NCBI GenBank assembly: GCA_030019215.1
Contig: JASEEZ010000005.1
Span: forward strand, 1 to 64,000
Direction of reading: 5' to 3'
Origin: Actinomycetota bacterium
GTDB taxonomy: Bacteria > Actinomycetota > Aquicultoria > Subteraquimicrobiales > UBA9087
Length of the DNA stretch: 64,000 bases
The position numbers were made by a program, and so were the translations under genes. This document shows, one piece after another, positions 50,771-59,157 of this stretch. Positions within the stretch are counted from its first letter, which is position 1. Each line of letters opens with the position of its first letter. The notes below the pieces were generated by a model, which made no database searches, was not told the origin of the DNA, and saw only the letters and a list, made by a program, of their open reading frames with translations.

Positions 50771-51045
50771 CGCAGCCACCAGTCTCCAGCCGCCAGGAAC
50801 CAGGGTTCAGTGGTCGGAGGACGAGGGGCGAAGAGAGCAGAGAGCAGAGAGCAGAGAGCAGAGAGACAAAAGATTTTTCTCTAAGCTTAAAGCCTCGAGC
50901 TCTAAGCTAAGGGTTTTGTCTCTAAGCTCCGTGCTCTAAGCTCTGAGCTGATAAGATCTGTCAACCGTGAACTGTGAACTGTCAACTAATTTCGAATAAC
51001 GAGTAACGAATTACGAATAGCCGCATCTGGCATCTGACAAATTTT
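50771..51045. repeat. Short-word repeat tract before efp
   Basis: Words in tandem: CAGCCACCAGTCTCCAGCC, several AGAGAGCAGAGAGCAGAG units, CTCTAAGCTCCGTGCTCTAAG, GTGAACTGTGAACTGTC, AATTTCGAATAACGAGTAACG and ATCTGGCATCTGACA. It closely parallels the tract before pilC (30914-31110). Nothing coding. Confidence 0.65.
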
Positions 51046-51056
51046 ACGGAGGAAGG

Positions 51057-51623
51057 ATGATAACGACGAATCAGCTCAAGATCGGGATGACTATAGATCT
51101 AGAGGGGAATCTCTTCAACATTCTGGATTTTCAGCACGTGAAGCCCGGGAAAGGTCAGGCTTTCGTTCGAACAAAACTCAAGAACACCAAAACGGGAGCG
51201 GTTTTGGACAGAACTTTCAGGGCTGGCGAGAAGGTGGAGCTGGCCAGGCTGGATCGCTCTAAAATGCAATATCTCTATCTCGATGGGTCTCACTATGTTT
51301 TCATGAACACCGACACTTACGAACAACTCTCTTTGGGCAGTGAGCAGCTGGGCGACTCCGTTGATTATCTCAAGGAAGGAATGCTCGTCGAGGTCTTGAT
51401 GCACAAAGGGAAGGCGATCGGTGCGGAACTTCCGATCTTTGTCGAGCTTGAGGTGGCGAGCACTCCCCCGGGTTTAAAGGGGGATACCGCCACGGCCGGA
51501 ACCAAACCGGCTACCCTAGAAACGGGAGCGGTGGTTCAGGTTCCCCTTTTTATAGAGGTCAAGGACGTGATTAGAGTAGACACCCGAACGGGAGAGTACA
51601 TCACAAGGGTGAGTAGAAAGTGA
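51057..51623 (+). CDS. efp: Elongation factor P
   Basis: A 188-residue translation factor that relieves ribosome stalling at polyproline. Three OB-like domains: the N-terminal KOW part with the modifiable tip Lys32 in [12 protein letters not shown], the middle [13 protein letters not shown], and the C-terminal [21 protein letters not shown] signature ending in [20 protein letters not shown] with GGAGGAAGG just upstream. No EF-P modification gene is adjacent. The several Pro-rich pilus proteins nearby would be possible clients. Confidence 0.96.
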   Translation: MITTNQLKIGMTIDLEGNLFNILDFQHVKPGKGQAFVRTKLKNTKTGAVLDRTFRAGEKVELARLDRSKMQYLYLDGSHYVFMNTDTYEQLSLGSEQLGDSVDYLKEGMLVEVLMHKGKAIGAELPIFVELEVASTPPGLKGDTATAGTKPATLETGAVVQVPLFIEVKDVIRVDTRTGEYITRVSRK

Positions 51624-51641
51624 AAGAAAGTATGCGGCGAG

Positions 51642-51875
51642 CTAGTACCGTTACAACTATCCTTTTTATTTCTTCCTAACAAAGAGACACAAGGTTACTT
51701 GTGCCATTACAACTTGTCGCTTCAGCCCGTTAGAATTAAATTTACATTAAAAATTCTAACGGGCCAAACGCTTCTTTGATAAACAGATTGAACAAAAGCT
51801 TAGATTTCTCTGGAAAAACTGGTTGTAACGGTACTTGGCGAAATGTCCCAGCTTAAAGTTGTAACGGCACTAGTC
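51642..51875. mobile_element. MITE-like element, family C, with a second copy nested inside
   Basis: Outer element: CTAG, TACCGTTACAACT ... AGTTGTAACGGCA, CTAG. Its left part (TCTTCCTAACAAAGAGACAC) matches copy 2 at 35178-35272 in the opposite orientation, and its right part resumes with GCTTAAAGTTGTAACGGCA. Between them lies an inner element (about 51702-51831) with TGCCATTACAAC and GTTGTAACGGTA ends and its own CTTG direct repeat. No ORF. Confidence 0.78.
51702..51831. mobile_element. Inner nested MITE-like element with central palindrome
   Basis: Flanked by CTTG on both sides. The centre has a perfect 13-base inverted repeat GCCCGTTAGAATT (51725-51737) and AATTCTAACGGGC (51752-51764). The insertion splits a family C element into two halves, which gives a relative age for the two events. 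Confidence 0.7.
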
Positions 51876-51930
51876 AAGTGGAAGAAATTACTTTAAAATG
51901 TTTGAAGATTGAGGCTTTGGGGAACGGAGA

Positions 51931-53766
51931 ATGAAACCAAAACGCGTTAGAGTAACGGATACGACACTGAGAGATGCCCACCAGTCGCTCTGGGCAACCC
52001 GCATGCGCACGGAGGATATGGTTCCCATTTTGGGAAAGATGGACAAAGTGGGGTACTACTCCTTTGAGGTTTGGGGTGGAGCGACATTCGATGCTCCCTT
52101 GCGGTTCTTGGATGAGAATCCATGGGATAGATTGAGGACCATCAAGGCCCATGTACGTAGGACTCCCCTTCAGATGCTGTTGCGTGGGCAGAATCTGGTT
52201 GGATATAAGCATTACCCCGATGATATTGTGAGGAGATTTGTTCGCTGCGCAGCCAAGAATGGCATCGATATATTTCGCATCTTTGATGCCTTGAATGATA
52301 CGCGGAACTTTAAAGTTGCCATCGAGGCTGTCAAGGAGGCTGGGGCTCATGTTCAAGCGGCCGTTTGTTACACCATCAGCCCCATACACACCCTGGAGCA
52401 CTATGTAGAGACCGCTTTGGAACTGGTGGAGATGGGAGCCGATTCCATATGCATCAAAGATATGGCCGCTCTTCTTTCACCCTACCGTACCTACAAACTG
52501 GTTCAGCGATTTAAGAAGGAGATAGACCTTCCTATTAATCTCCACTGCCATTACATTGGGGGGCTGGCTCCCATGAACTACATAAAGGCCATTGAGGCCG
52601 GTGTGGATATCATTGATACGGCCACCGTGCCCCTGGCTTTTGGGAATTCTCAACCGGCGGTGGAGATGGTGGCGGCGGCACTTAAGGACACCCCCTATGA
52701 TACCGGTCTGGACCTGGAGCTGCTCTACGAGATCGCGGAGTATTGGGAGTCCGTGCGGGAGAGAAGGGGATTCAAGCGAGGCGTGACTTCGCTGACTCAT
52801 ATGAAGGTCTTTTCTCATCAGGTTCCCGGGGGTATGATCTCCAATCTTTATAGTCAGCTTGTGGAGCAGAATGCGCTGGATAGGCTCCCTGAGGTGCTAG
52901 AGGAGATACCCCGCGTTCGTGCGGAGGTTGGCTATCCGCCTCTGGTGACGCCGTTGAGTCAGATTGTGGGAATTCAGGCGGTGTTGAATGTTCTCAGTGG
53001 CAAGAGGTGGGGAGTTATTCCCGATGAAATGAAGTCGTACGTGAAAGGTCTTTACGGGCGACCACCGGGGCCAATGAATCCTGAGGTAGAGAAGAAGATA
53101 TTAAATAACGAGAAGAGAATCGAATGCAGACCCGCCGATCTCATCAAAGAGACCCTCGACGACTATGCCAAGGAGATAGGCGATCTGGCCAAAAATGAAG
53201 AGGATGTTTTGATGTATGCCCTCTTTCCCAAGCCGGCCAGAGAATATCTTGAAAGGCACAAGGAGGGAGCGGAAAAGGCGGTCTTTTTGACCAGCGAGGA
53301 GATCAAGGCGGTTAAGGAGGGCGAGTACATGGATATAGATCAAATTCGACAACTCATTCAAATGGTCGAACAAAGCGACGTGAATGAAGTCGTGGTGGAA
53401 GAAGGCGGAGTGAAGATCTATGTCCGTAAGGGAGCGGCCCCCGTTGTTGAGAGCAAAGAATCAGTTGCGGGCGAGGCCGAAAAGGCAGGTGGGGTGACTG
53501 AAACCGCTGAGTATCCCGATAGCTGGAAGAGGATAGATGCTCCGATGGTTGGGACGTTTTACAGAGCTCCGTCACCCGATGCCCCTCCTTTTGTAGAGGA
53601 AGAGGATGTCGTGGAAGAGGGGCAGACCACGTGCATTCTTGAGGCCATGAAGTTGATGAACGAGATTGTGATGGAGGAAAAGGGTATAATAAAGAAGATA
53701 CTGGTGGAAAATGGTCACCCTGTGGAATATGGACAAACGCTGTTTTTGTATGAACCCGTGCAGTAG
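51931..53766 (+). CDS. pycB: Pyruvate/oxaloacetate carboxyltransferase fused to AccB-type biotin carrier
   Basis: A 611-residue fusion. Residues 1-450 are a carboxyltransferase of the PycB/OadA family: TLRDAHQSLWATRMR, the metal and carbamyl-Lys region CIKDMAALLSP, metal His pair LHCHYIGG, and the PYC_OADA helical part. Residues about 467-611 are a full acetyl-CoA carboxylase-type BCCP, not the short OadA type: IDQIRQLIQMVEQSDVNE, VEEGGVKIYVRKG, then APMVGTFYRAPSPDAPPF (the BCCP thumb region) and EAMKLMNEI with biotinyl Lys574. An SD and ATG at 53314-53331 could start the BCCP alone. accC follows. Confidence 0.9.
   Translation: MKPKRVRVTDTTLRDAHQSLWATRMRTEDMVPILGKMDKVGYYSFEVWGGATFDAPLRFLDENPWDRLRTIKAHVRRTPLQMLLRGQNLVGYKHYPDDIVRRFVRCAAKNGIDIFRIFDALNDTRNFKVAIEAVKEAGAHVQAAVCYTISPIHTLEHYVETALELVEMGADSICIKDMAALLSPYRTYKLVQRFKKEIDLPINLHCHYIGGLAPMNYIKAIEAGVDIIDTATVPLAFGNSQPAVEMVAAALKDTPYDTGLDLELLYEIAEYWESVRERRGFKRGVTSLTHMKVFSHQVPGGMISNLYSQLVEQNALDRLPEVLEEIPRVRAEVGYPPLVTPLSQIVGIQAVLNVLSGKRWGVIPDEMKSYVKGLYGRPPGPMNPEVEKKILNNEKRIECRPADLIKETLDDYAKEIGDLAKNEEDVLMYALFPKPAREYLERHKEGAEKAVFLTSEEIKAVKEGEYMDIDQIRQLIQMVEQSDVNEVVVEEGGVKIYVRKGAAPVVESKESVAGEAEKAGGVTETAEYPDSWKRIDAPMVGTFYRAPSPDAPPFVEEEDVVEEGQTTCILEAMKLMNEIVMEEKGIIKKILVENGHPVEYGQTLFLYEPVQ
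53314..53331 (+). promoter_or_regulatory. Internal SD and start codon for a stand-alone AccB
   Basis: AAGGAGG (53314-53320), 8 bases, ATG (53329-53331), in frame within the carboxyltransferase-BCCP fusion and exactly at the beginning of the BCCP domain (MDIDQIRQLIQMVEQ). Product would be 145 residues, close to the usual AccB length, with biotinyl Lys at position 108. Confidence 0.6.
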
Positions 53767-53796
53767 AGATAAGAGCCCCATCGGTTTGTCCAGAGA

Positions 53797-53862
53797 CCTG
53801 CCCGCCACCCGCCTGCCTGAGCCAGTCACTGGCGGGCAGGGGGCCAGGCGTTGGCAGGCGGG
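53797..53862. repeat. Interleaved GC-rich inverted repeats before accC
   Basis: CCTGCCCGCCA (53797-53807) pairs with TGGCGGGCAGG (53830-53840); CCCGCCTGCC (53808-53817) pairs with GGCAGGCGGG (53853-53862). The pairs are interleaved (a b a' b'), so an RNA could form a pseudoknot or switch between alternative hairpins. It lies about 65 bases before the accC start. Confidence 0.55.
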
Positions 53863-53927
53863 TATAGCTCTTCTGCCAGCTTGGCATGGCTCTGGATTGT
53901 TGGCCTTGCGTGGGAGGCATTGATAAT

Positions 53928-55274
53928 TTGTTTAAGAAGATTCTTGTTGCTAATCGTGGTGAGATCGCCCTTCGTGTAATAAGAGCCTGCAAGGAACTGG
54001 ATATTCCAACGGTTACTGTTTATTCGAAGGCGGACGAGGACTCTCTCCACGTGAAGCTGGCCGATGAGGCAATTTGTATTGGTCCCCCCCAACCCAGCCA
54101 AAGCTACTTAAACATCCCCAGTATCATCAGCGCTGCTCAGGTCACTGGAGCTGATGCTATTCATCCGGGCTATGGCTTCCTCGCTGAGAATACTCAGTTT
54201 GCTGAGGTTTGTGAGTCTTGCGGCATCGTTTTCATCGGGCCCCCTCCAAGAGCGATCGAGCGGATGGGAAATAAGGCGGAAGCCAGACGGATGATGCTGG
54301 AGGCTGATGTCCCGGTTGTTCCCGGAAGCGAAGGGGCGATAAGGAGCGAAAAAGAGGCTCTGTCATTTGCCAGGGAGATATCTTATCCGTTGATAATTAA
54401 GGCCTCCGCCGGAGGCGGTGGGCGGGGGATGAGAATTGCCCAGAACGAGCGAGAACTGAAAAAATTCCTTCAGACCGCCTCTTCAGAAGCCGAAGCTGCT
54501 TTTGGGAGTTCCGAGGTGTACATCGAGAAGTATGTGGAAGAACCACGCCACATAGAATTTCAGATTCTGGCGGATAAAATGGGTAATGTGATTCACCTCG
54601 GCGAAAGGGAATGCTCGATTCAGCGCCGTTATCAGAAGTTGATTGAGGAGTCGCCCTCCTCGGTTCTGACCGATGAATTGAGGGAGAAGATGGGAAAGGC
54701 GGCGGTCGAGGCGGCGAGGGTGGCTGGCTATACAAACGCCGGGACGGTGGAGTTCTTGCTCGATAGGCAAGGCGACTATTATTTTATGGAGATGAATACC
54801 CGGATACAGGTGGAGCATCCGGTCACTGAGATGGTAACCGGGATCGATATTGTAAAGGAGCAGATAAAGCTGGCGGCCGGTGAATTGCTGGATCACAGCC
54901 AGGCCGATGTCAGATTAGATGGTCATGCCATCGAGTTCAGGGTTAATGCGGAGGACACCACGAAAGATTTCATGCCGGTGGCTGGCACCGTGAGACTCTA
55001 TAATCCCCCGGGTGGCCCAGGGGTCCGCGTTGATAGCCACCTTTACTCTGGCTACGTGGTCTCACCGCATTACGACTCGCTTTTGGCTAAGTTAATAGTC
55101 TGGGGGGAGACCAGAGATGAGGCTATCAATCGGGCCAGACGAGCTCTGGATGAATTCATAATCGTGGGACTGGAGACCACCATACCTTTTTACCTCGAGA
55201 TGGTCAACGATGCCTGCTTCAAGAAGGGCGAGATTCACACCGATTATATTTCGAAAAGGACTTCGAACGATTAG
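53928..55274 (+). CDS. accC: Biotin carboxylase AccC
   Basis: A 448-residue ATP-grasp enzyme that carboxylates biotin on [24 protein letters not shown] start, [13 protein letters not shown]-binding [26 protein letters not shown] (one residue off the usual start), [14 protein letters not shown], and [14 protein letters not shown] with the catalytic Arg. I chose the TTG at 53928 because it gives the conserved start and GGGAGG lies 10 bases upstream. It could serve both acetyl-CoA carboxylase and the upstream pyruvate carboxyltransferase; accA and accD are not in the window. Confidence 0.95.
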   Translation: MFKKILVANRGEIALRVIRACKELDIPTVTVYSKADEDSLHVKLADEAICIGPPQPSQSYLNIPSIISAAQVTGADAIHPGYGFLAENTQFAEVCESCGIVFIGPPPRAIERMGNKAEARRMMLEADVPVVPGSEGAIRSEKEALSFAREISYPLIIKASAGGGGRGMRIAQNERELKKFLQTASSEAEAAFGSSEVYIEKYVEEPRHIEFQILADKMGNVIHLGERECSIQRRYQKLIEESPSSVLTDELREKMGKAAVEAARVAGYTNAGTVEFLLDRQGDYYFMEMNTRIQVEHPVTEMVTGIDIVKEQIKLAAGELLDHSQADVRLDGHAIEFRVNAEDTTKDFMPVAGTVRLYNPPGGPGVRVDSHLYSGYVVSPHYDSLLAKLIVWGETRDEAINRARRALDEFIIVGLETTIPFYLEMVNDACFKKGEIHTDYISKRTSND

Positions 55275-55282
55275 GGGGAGCC

Positions 55283-55639
55283 ATGGATGATGATCAAGAG
55301 CTAAAGTTCGATGATTTCAAGATCGCCAGCAGGGCTCTGGAGTTCATCGCTGGTTTGGCAGCCACGGAAGTGGATGGGGTAACTTCTTTAAGCGGTGGGA
55401 TGGTCGAGAGCATCGCTGACTGGCTGAGAAAGGGTTCCACCAAAGGGGTAAAAGTTTCCCTAGAGGACAAAGAGATAAATGTGGACGTTCATCTTCGTGC
55501 CGATTATGGCTGTGTAATTAAGGAAATGGCGGAAAAGGTGCAGTTAAGCGTTAAAGAAGCTTTGGAGGGCATGACCGGTTGGAAGGTGAGAGGCGTCAAT
55601 GTTTTCATCGACAGCCTCAATTTCCCACCCCAGGGGTGA
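55283..55639 (+). CDS. Asp23/Gls24 family protein (YqhY-like)
   Basis: A 118-residue Asp23/DUF322 protein: IASRALEFIAGLAATEVDGV, a central glycine-containing turn, then VDVHLRADYGCVIKEMAEKVQ and GVNVFIDSL. In Bacillus the homologue yqhY lies between accC and nusB and is linked to control of acetyl-CoA carboxylase activity; the position here is the same. It starts 8 bases after accC, so it is in the same operon. Confidence 0.88.
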   Translation: MDDDQELKFDDFKIASRALEFIAGLAATEVDGVTSLSGGMVESIADWLRKGSTKGVKVSLEDKEINVDVHLRADYGCVIKEMAEKVQLSVKEALEGMTGWKVRGVNVFIDSLNFPPQG

Positions 55640-55647
55640 TCTGTCTG

Positions 55648-56070
55648 ATGCTTGAGAGGCGGAAAGCTCGGAGACTCGCCTTAGAGATTCTTTACCAAAA
55701 GGAAATCACCGGCAGGTCCTTGGAGAAGATAATGGAAGACAGAGCTTGTTTTGAAAAAAGCGAGCCCCTTTCGGACTTCTCTTTGAGAATAATTCAGGGC
55801 GTCTTGAAGCATCAGAAGCAGATCAATGAGATGATCGAGAAATATACCGACAACTGGGCTTTGGAGAGGATGCCCATCTTGGATAAAAATATTATTCGAA
55901 TGGGGATATACGAGATGCTCTATGAGGAGGATATTCCCTTCAGTGTGTCCATAAATGAGGCCGTTGAGCTAGCTAAGATTTTTGGCATGGAGGATTCGAG
56001 CAGGTTCGTTAATGGTGTTTTGGGAAGGATTGCCCTCGAGCTTCGAGGATCTCATGTGGGGAGAGAGTGA
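55648..56070 (+). CDS. nusB: Transcription antitermination factor NusB
   Basis: A 140-residue all-helical protein of rRNA antitermination. ERRKARRLALEILYQKEITG, NEMIEKYTDNWALERMPILDKNIIRMGIYEML and INEAVELAKIFGMEDSSRFVNGVLG are classical NusB segments. I chose the ATG at 55648 after GGGGTGA; it begins 8 bases after the Asp23-like gene. Confidence 0.93.
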   Translation: MLERRKARRLALEILYQKEITGRSLEKIMEDRACFEKSEPLSDFSLRIIQGVLKHQKQINEMIEKYTDNWALERMPILDKNIIRMGIYEMLYEEDIPFSVSINEAVELAKIFGMEDSSRFVNGVLGRIALELRGSHVGRE

Positions 56071-56073
56071 GAA

Positions 56074-56298
56074 ATGCGAGGGGATGATATAACTTTCGAG
56101 CGGGCGCTGAAACGCCTTCAAGAGATAGTGGATTTGGTTAAGAAGAAGGAAATCAGCTTGGAAAAATCCCTTGATCTTCTGGAAGAGGGCGTTCAGCTTG
56201 CGAACTTCTGTACCGAGAGAATAGACCACACCCGCTGGCAGGAGGAAAAGAAGGGTTTTGATGAAAAAGGTGCTGAGGGAGAGGATAACCTATCCTGA
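56074..56298 (+). CDS. xseB: Exodeoxyribonuclease VII small subunit
   Basis: A 74-residue XseB: ITFERALKRLQEIVDLVKKK then EISLEKSLDLLEEGVQLANF match the family well. The C-terminal 25 residues are unusual and overlap the start of ispA by 38 bases. The large subunit gene xseA, normally next to it, is missing here: nusB is only 3 bases upstream. Either xseA has moved or the protein has no partner. Confidence 0.85.
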   Translation: MRGDDITFERALKRLQEIVDLVKKKEISLEKSLDLLEEGVQLANFCTERIDHTRWQEEKKGFDEKGAEGEDNLS

Positions 56299-57157
56299 TG
56301 ACAAGCGCTTGCTTGTGGAAGAGGCCTTGGCCTACTATTTTCCTTCCGGGGAGACCTACCCCCAGGTTATTTACGAGGCTATGCGGCATAGTCTCTTTTC
56401 CGGCGGGAAGCGTTTTCGACCCGTTTTGACTCTTCTTTCTGCCGAGGTTTTTGGTTGCGAGTCTGAAGATGTCCTTCCCGCGGCTTGTGCCGTGGAGTAC
56501 ATCCACACCTACTCCTTGATTCACGACGATTTGCCAGCCATAGACGATGATGAGATGAGGAGAGGACAACCCGCCTGCCATATTTTGTTCGGCGAGGATA
56601 TAGCAATACTGGCTGGAGACGCGCTTCTCGCCGAGGCTTTTTATCTCATCACTTCTCTGCAAAAAGGGGAGCCCTCCAAAATTGTTCAAGTGATAGGCGA
56701 GTTGGCTGAGGCCTCTAGTGCCAGGGGGATGGTTAGTGGACAAGTTGCCGATATAATCTCTACCGGAAAACGAGTGGATGCTTCCACCCTGGACTTCATT
56801 CACACTCATAAGACGGGCAGGCTTATACAGGCGGCAGCTCGGGTAGGGGCTATTCTCGCTAATGCCTCTGAGGAGGAGATAGAAATTTTAAGCGTGTATG
56901 CTCATCATCTGGGTTTGGCTTTCCAGATCACCGATGATATCCTTGATGTTGTGGGGCAAGTGGAGGTACTTGGCAAGAAGGTCGGGGCGGATCAGCGCCA
57001 ACTCAAGGCCACTTTCCCCGGTACCTTTGGATTGAATAAGGCCAGGGAGATGGCTAAGGAGGCGGCGGATAGGGCGGTCGAAGCTTTGGATAAACTGAAA
57101 GCCGATACCTCTTCGCTGGCTAGCCTCGCCAGATTCGTGTACGTAAGGGAAAAATAA
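56261..57157 (+). CDS. ispA: Polyprenyl diphosphate synthase (IspA-type)
   Basis: A 298-residue trans-prenyltransferase making farnesyl or geranylgeranyl diphosphate. Both Asp-rich motifs are intact: DDLPAIDDDEMRRG in LIHDDLPAIDDD, and the second in FQITDDILDVVG. GGKRFRPVL and HKTGRLIQAA are also typical. The ATG at 56261 lies within xseB, behind GAAGGG; a TTG at 56258 is an alternative. It precedes dxs, the entry enzyme of the same pathway. Confidence 0.94.
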   Translation: MKKVLRERITYPDDKRLLVEEALAYYFPSGETYPQVIYEAMRHSLFSGGKRFRPVLTLLSAEVFGCESEDVLPAACAVEYIHTYSLIHDDLPAIDDDEMRRGQPACHILFGEDIAILAGDALLAEAFYLITSLQKGEPSKIVQVIGELAEASSARGMVSGQVADIISTGKRVDASTLDFIHTHKTGRLIQAAARVGAILANASEEEIEILSVYAHHLGLAFQITDDILDVVGQVEVLGKKVGADQRQLKATFPGTFGLNKAREMAKEAADRAVEALDKLKADTSSLASLARFVYVREK

Positions 57158-57162
57158 GGACG

Positions 57163-59157
57163 GTGTTCGATGTGAGTTCGAAGGCCTTGGATAGCATTAA
57201 TTCCCCGGCGGATTTAAAGGGTTTGTCGGCGGAGGAACTAAAGGTTCTAACTCGGGAGATTCGCCAAACGATAATAGAGACCGTTTCCAAGACGGGGGGA
57301 CATCTGGCTCCAAACCTTGGAGTTGTGGAGTTGACCCTGGCCCTCCACCGTGTCCTGGATAGTCCCAAGGATAAGATCGTTTGGGATGTGGGTCATCAGT
57401 GCTATGTTCATAAGCTTTTGACGGGTAGAAGAGAAAAATTCGCCACCCTTCGTCAGTTTGGGGGATTGAGTGGTTTTCCAAAGAATTCCGAGAGCGAACA
57501 TGACATTCTCGATTCTGGTCACGCCAGTAACTCGATCAGTTTTGCCTTGGGCTTGGCTGAGGCCAGAGAAAAAAGTGGAGGGGGGGAGACGATCGTCGCT
57601 GTCATTGGCGATGGTTCCTTGACTGGGGGAATGGCTTATGAGGCCCTGAATCAAGCCGGTCACCTCAAGACCAATTTTATTGTGGTCCTCAACGATAATG
57701 AAATGTCCATAGCCAGCAATGTGGGTGCTCTCTCGTCTTACCTGAGCCGGATTCGTCTGGATCCCACCTATAACAAACTCAAGAGGCAAATCGAGGAACA
57801 CGTCCGCAAAATTCCGGCTGTGGGCGAGAGGATGTATGAGGTCGGGGAGCACCTAAAGGATAGCTTGAAGCAGCTTCTGGTGCCCGGGATGTTCTTTGAG
57901 GAGCTGGGCTTCAAATACATAGGACCAATAGACGGTCACGACGTAGGAAGTGTCGAAGAGAGTCTTAATTTGGCCAAGTGGACAAGTGGGCCGGTCTTAA
58001 TCCACGTCGTTACCAAGAAGGGGTTCGGTTACCCACCGGCTGAGAAAAATCCCGACAAGTTCCATGGCACGTCTCCTTTTGTCATTTCGACGGGCGAGCC
58101 TAAGGCGAAAAGCAAGACCCCCTCTTATACTGAAATTTTTGGGGAAACCCTGGTGGAACTCGGTCAAATGAATGAACGGATCATAGCCATCACCGCTGCC
58201 ATGCCCAGCGGGACGGGATTGGATAAATTCGCCAGGGTTTTTCCCGACAGGTTTTATGATGTGGGGATAGCGGAACAACATGCAGTGGCGTTCGCCGCTG
58301 GTCTGGCTAAGGGAGGATTTCTTCCGGTGGTCGCCGTCTATTCGACCTTTCTTGAGAGAGCCTACGATCAGATCATTCAGGATGTTTGCCTGCAGGGCTT
58401 GCATGTTGTTTTCGCACTGGATAGAGCCGGGCTGGTAGGTGAGGATGGGCCCACCCACCATGGATCTTTTGACCTCTCCTATTTGAGACACATACCTGGG
58501 ATGACGGTCATGGCTCCCAAAGATGAAGAAGAATTTCGTCACATGCTCTACACAGCCACTCAACTGTCTGGCTCTGTGGCCATTCGATATCCCAGGGGAT
58601 CGGCTGCGGGAGTTAAGCGTTCTGAGGAGTTCAAGATGCTTCCCATTGGTCGGGGAGAGATTCTGAAAATGAGTGAGCTTACCAGCAGCAATGGCAGGCG
58701 AGTTTGTTTGATTGCTCTTGGCAGGCTGGTGCAGGTCGCCTTGGAGGCAGCGGATATTCTGAAGAAGAAGGGCATTTCATCTACTGTCGTGAATGCCAGA
58801 TTCGTCAAACCTCTGGATGAGGAGTTAATCTCTCAGGTTGCTGGAGATCATGAGTTGATCGTGACCCTGGAGGAGAATAGCCTAGTGGGCGGCTTCGGAA
58901 GCGGAGTTTTAGAATTGTTGGCTGAAAGGGATATCCATCCCCTCGTATTGAGGTTGGGTCTCCCCGATGAGTTTGTAACCCATGGCTCGGTTAAAGAGCT
59001 CCTGACTAACTTGGGTCTGGACTCATCGAGCGTCGCTTTCACGGTTGAAAAGGTTTTAAAAAGCTATGTTGACCGGGAAACGGGCAATCGGGGGCTCAGA
59101 AAATTGAACTTTCGCCTGCAGGGTTTTGCCAACAGGCTGATTCGGGGTCAGCTTTGA
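57163..59157 (+). CDS. dxs: 1-deoxy-D-xylulose-5-phosphate synthase
   Basis: A 664-residue thiamine-diphosphate enzyme that condenses pyruvate and glyceraldehyde 3-phosphate in the MEP pathway. WDVGHQCYVHKLLTGR, the ThDP motif GDGSLTGGMAYEALN, the catalytic Glu in DVGIAEQHAVAFAAGLA and the DRAGLVGEDGPTHHG segment are all present. About 25 residues at the C-terminus (from VDRETGNRGL) extend past the usual end. Start GTG 5 bases after ispA. The stop overlaps the tlyA TTG. Confidence 0.95.
   Translation: MFDVSSKALDSINSPADLKGLSAEELKVLTREIRQTIIETVSKTGGHLAPNLGVVELTLALHRVLDSPKDKIVWDVGHQCYVHKLLTGRREKFATLRQFGGLSGFPKNSESEHDILDSGHASNSISFALGLAEAREKSGGGETIVAVIGDGSLTGGMAYEALNQAGHLKTNFIVVLNDNEMSIASNVGALSSYLSRIRLDPTYNKLKRQIEEHVRKIPAVGERMYEVGEHLKDSLKQLLVPGMFFEELGFKYIGPIDGHDVGSVEESLNLAKWTSGPVLIHVVTKKGFGYPPAEKNPDKFHGTSPFVISTGEPKAKSKTPSYTEIFGETLVELGQMNERIIAITAAMPSGTGLDKFARVFPDRFYDVGIAEQHAVAFAAGLAKGGFLPVVAVYSTFLERAYDQIIQDVCLQGLHVVFALDRAGLVGEDGPTHHGSFDLSYLRHIPGMTVMAPKDEEEFRHMLYTATQLSGSVAIRYPRGSAAGVKRSEEFKMLPIGRGEILKMSELTSSNGRRVCLIALGRLVQVALEAADILKKKGISSTVVNARFVKPLDEELISQVAGDHELIVTLEENSLVGGFGSGVLELLAERDIHPLVLRLGLPDEFVTHGSVKELLTNLGLDSSSVAFTVEKVLKSYVDRETGNRGLRKLNFRLQGFANRLIRGQL

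Noticed and set aside
50828-50870. AGAGAGCAGAGAGCAGAG repeats, and other word tracts, as a possible CRISPR array
   Set aside because: Units are 7-10 bases with no unique spacers of constant length, and no cas genes are in the window.
54401-54421. CCTCCGCCGGAGGCGG palindrome in accC, similar to the micro-palindromes
   Set aside because: It encodes the universally conserved [14 protein letters not shown]-binding loop, so the palindrome follows from protein conservation and not from insertion.
56748-56763. GCCGATATAATC inside ispA, resembling the sigma-28-type -10 box
   Set aside because: It encodes VADII in a conserved part of the enzyme, has no TAAA-type box at the right distance, and lies in the middle of a gene.
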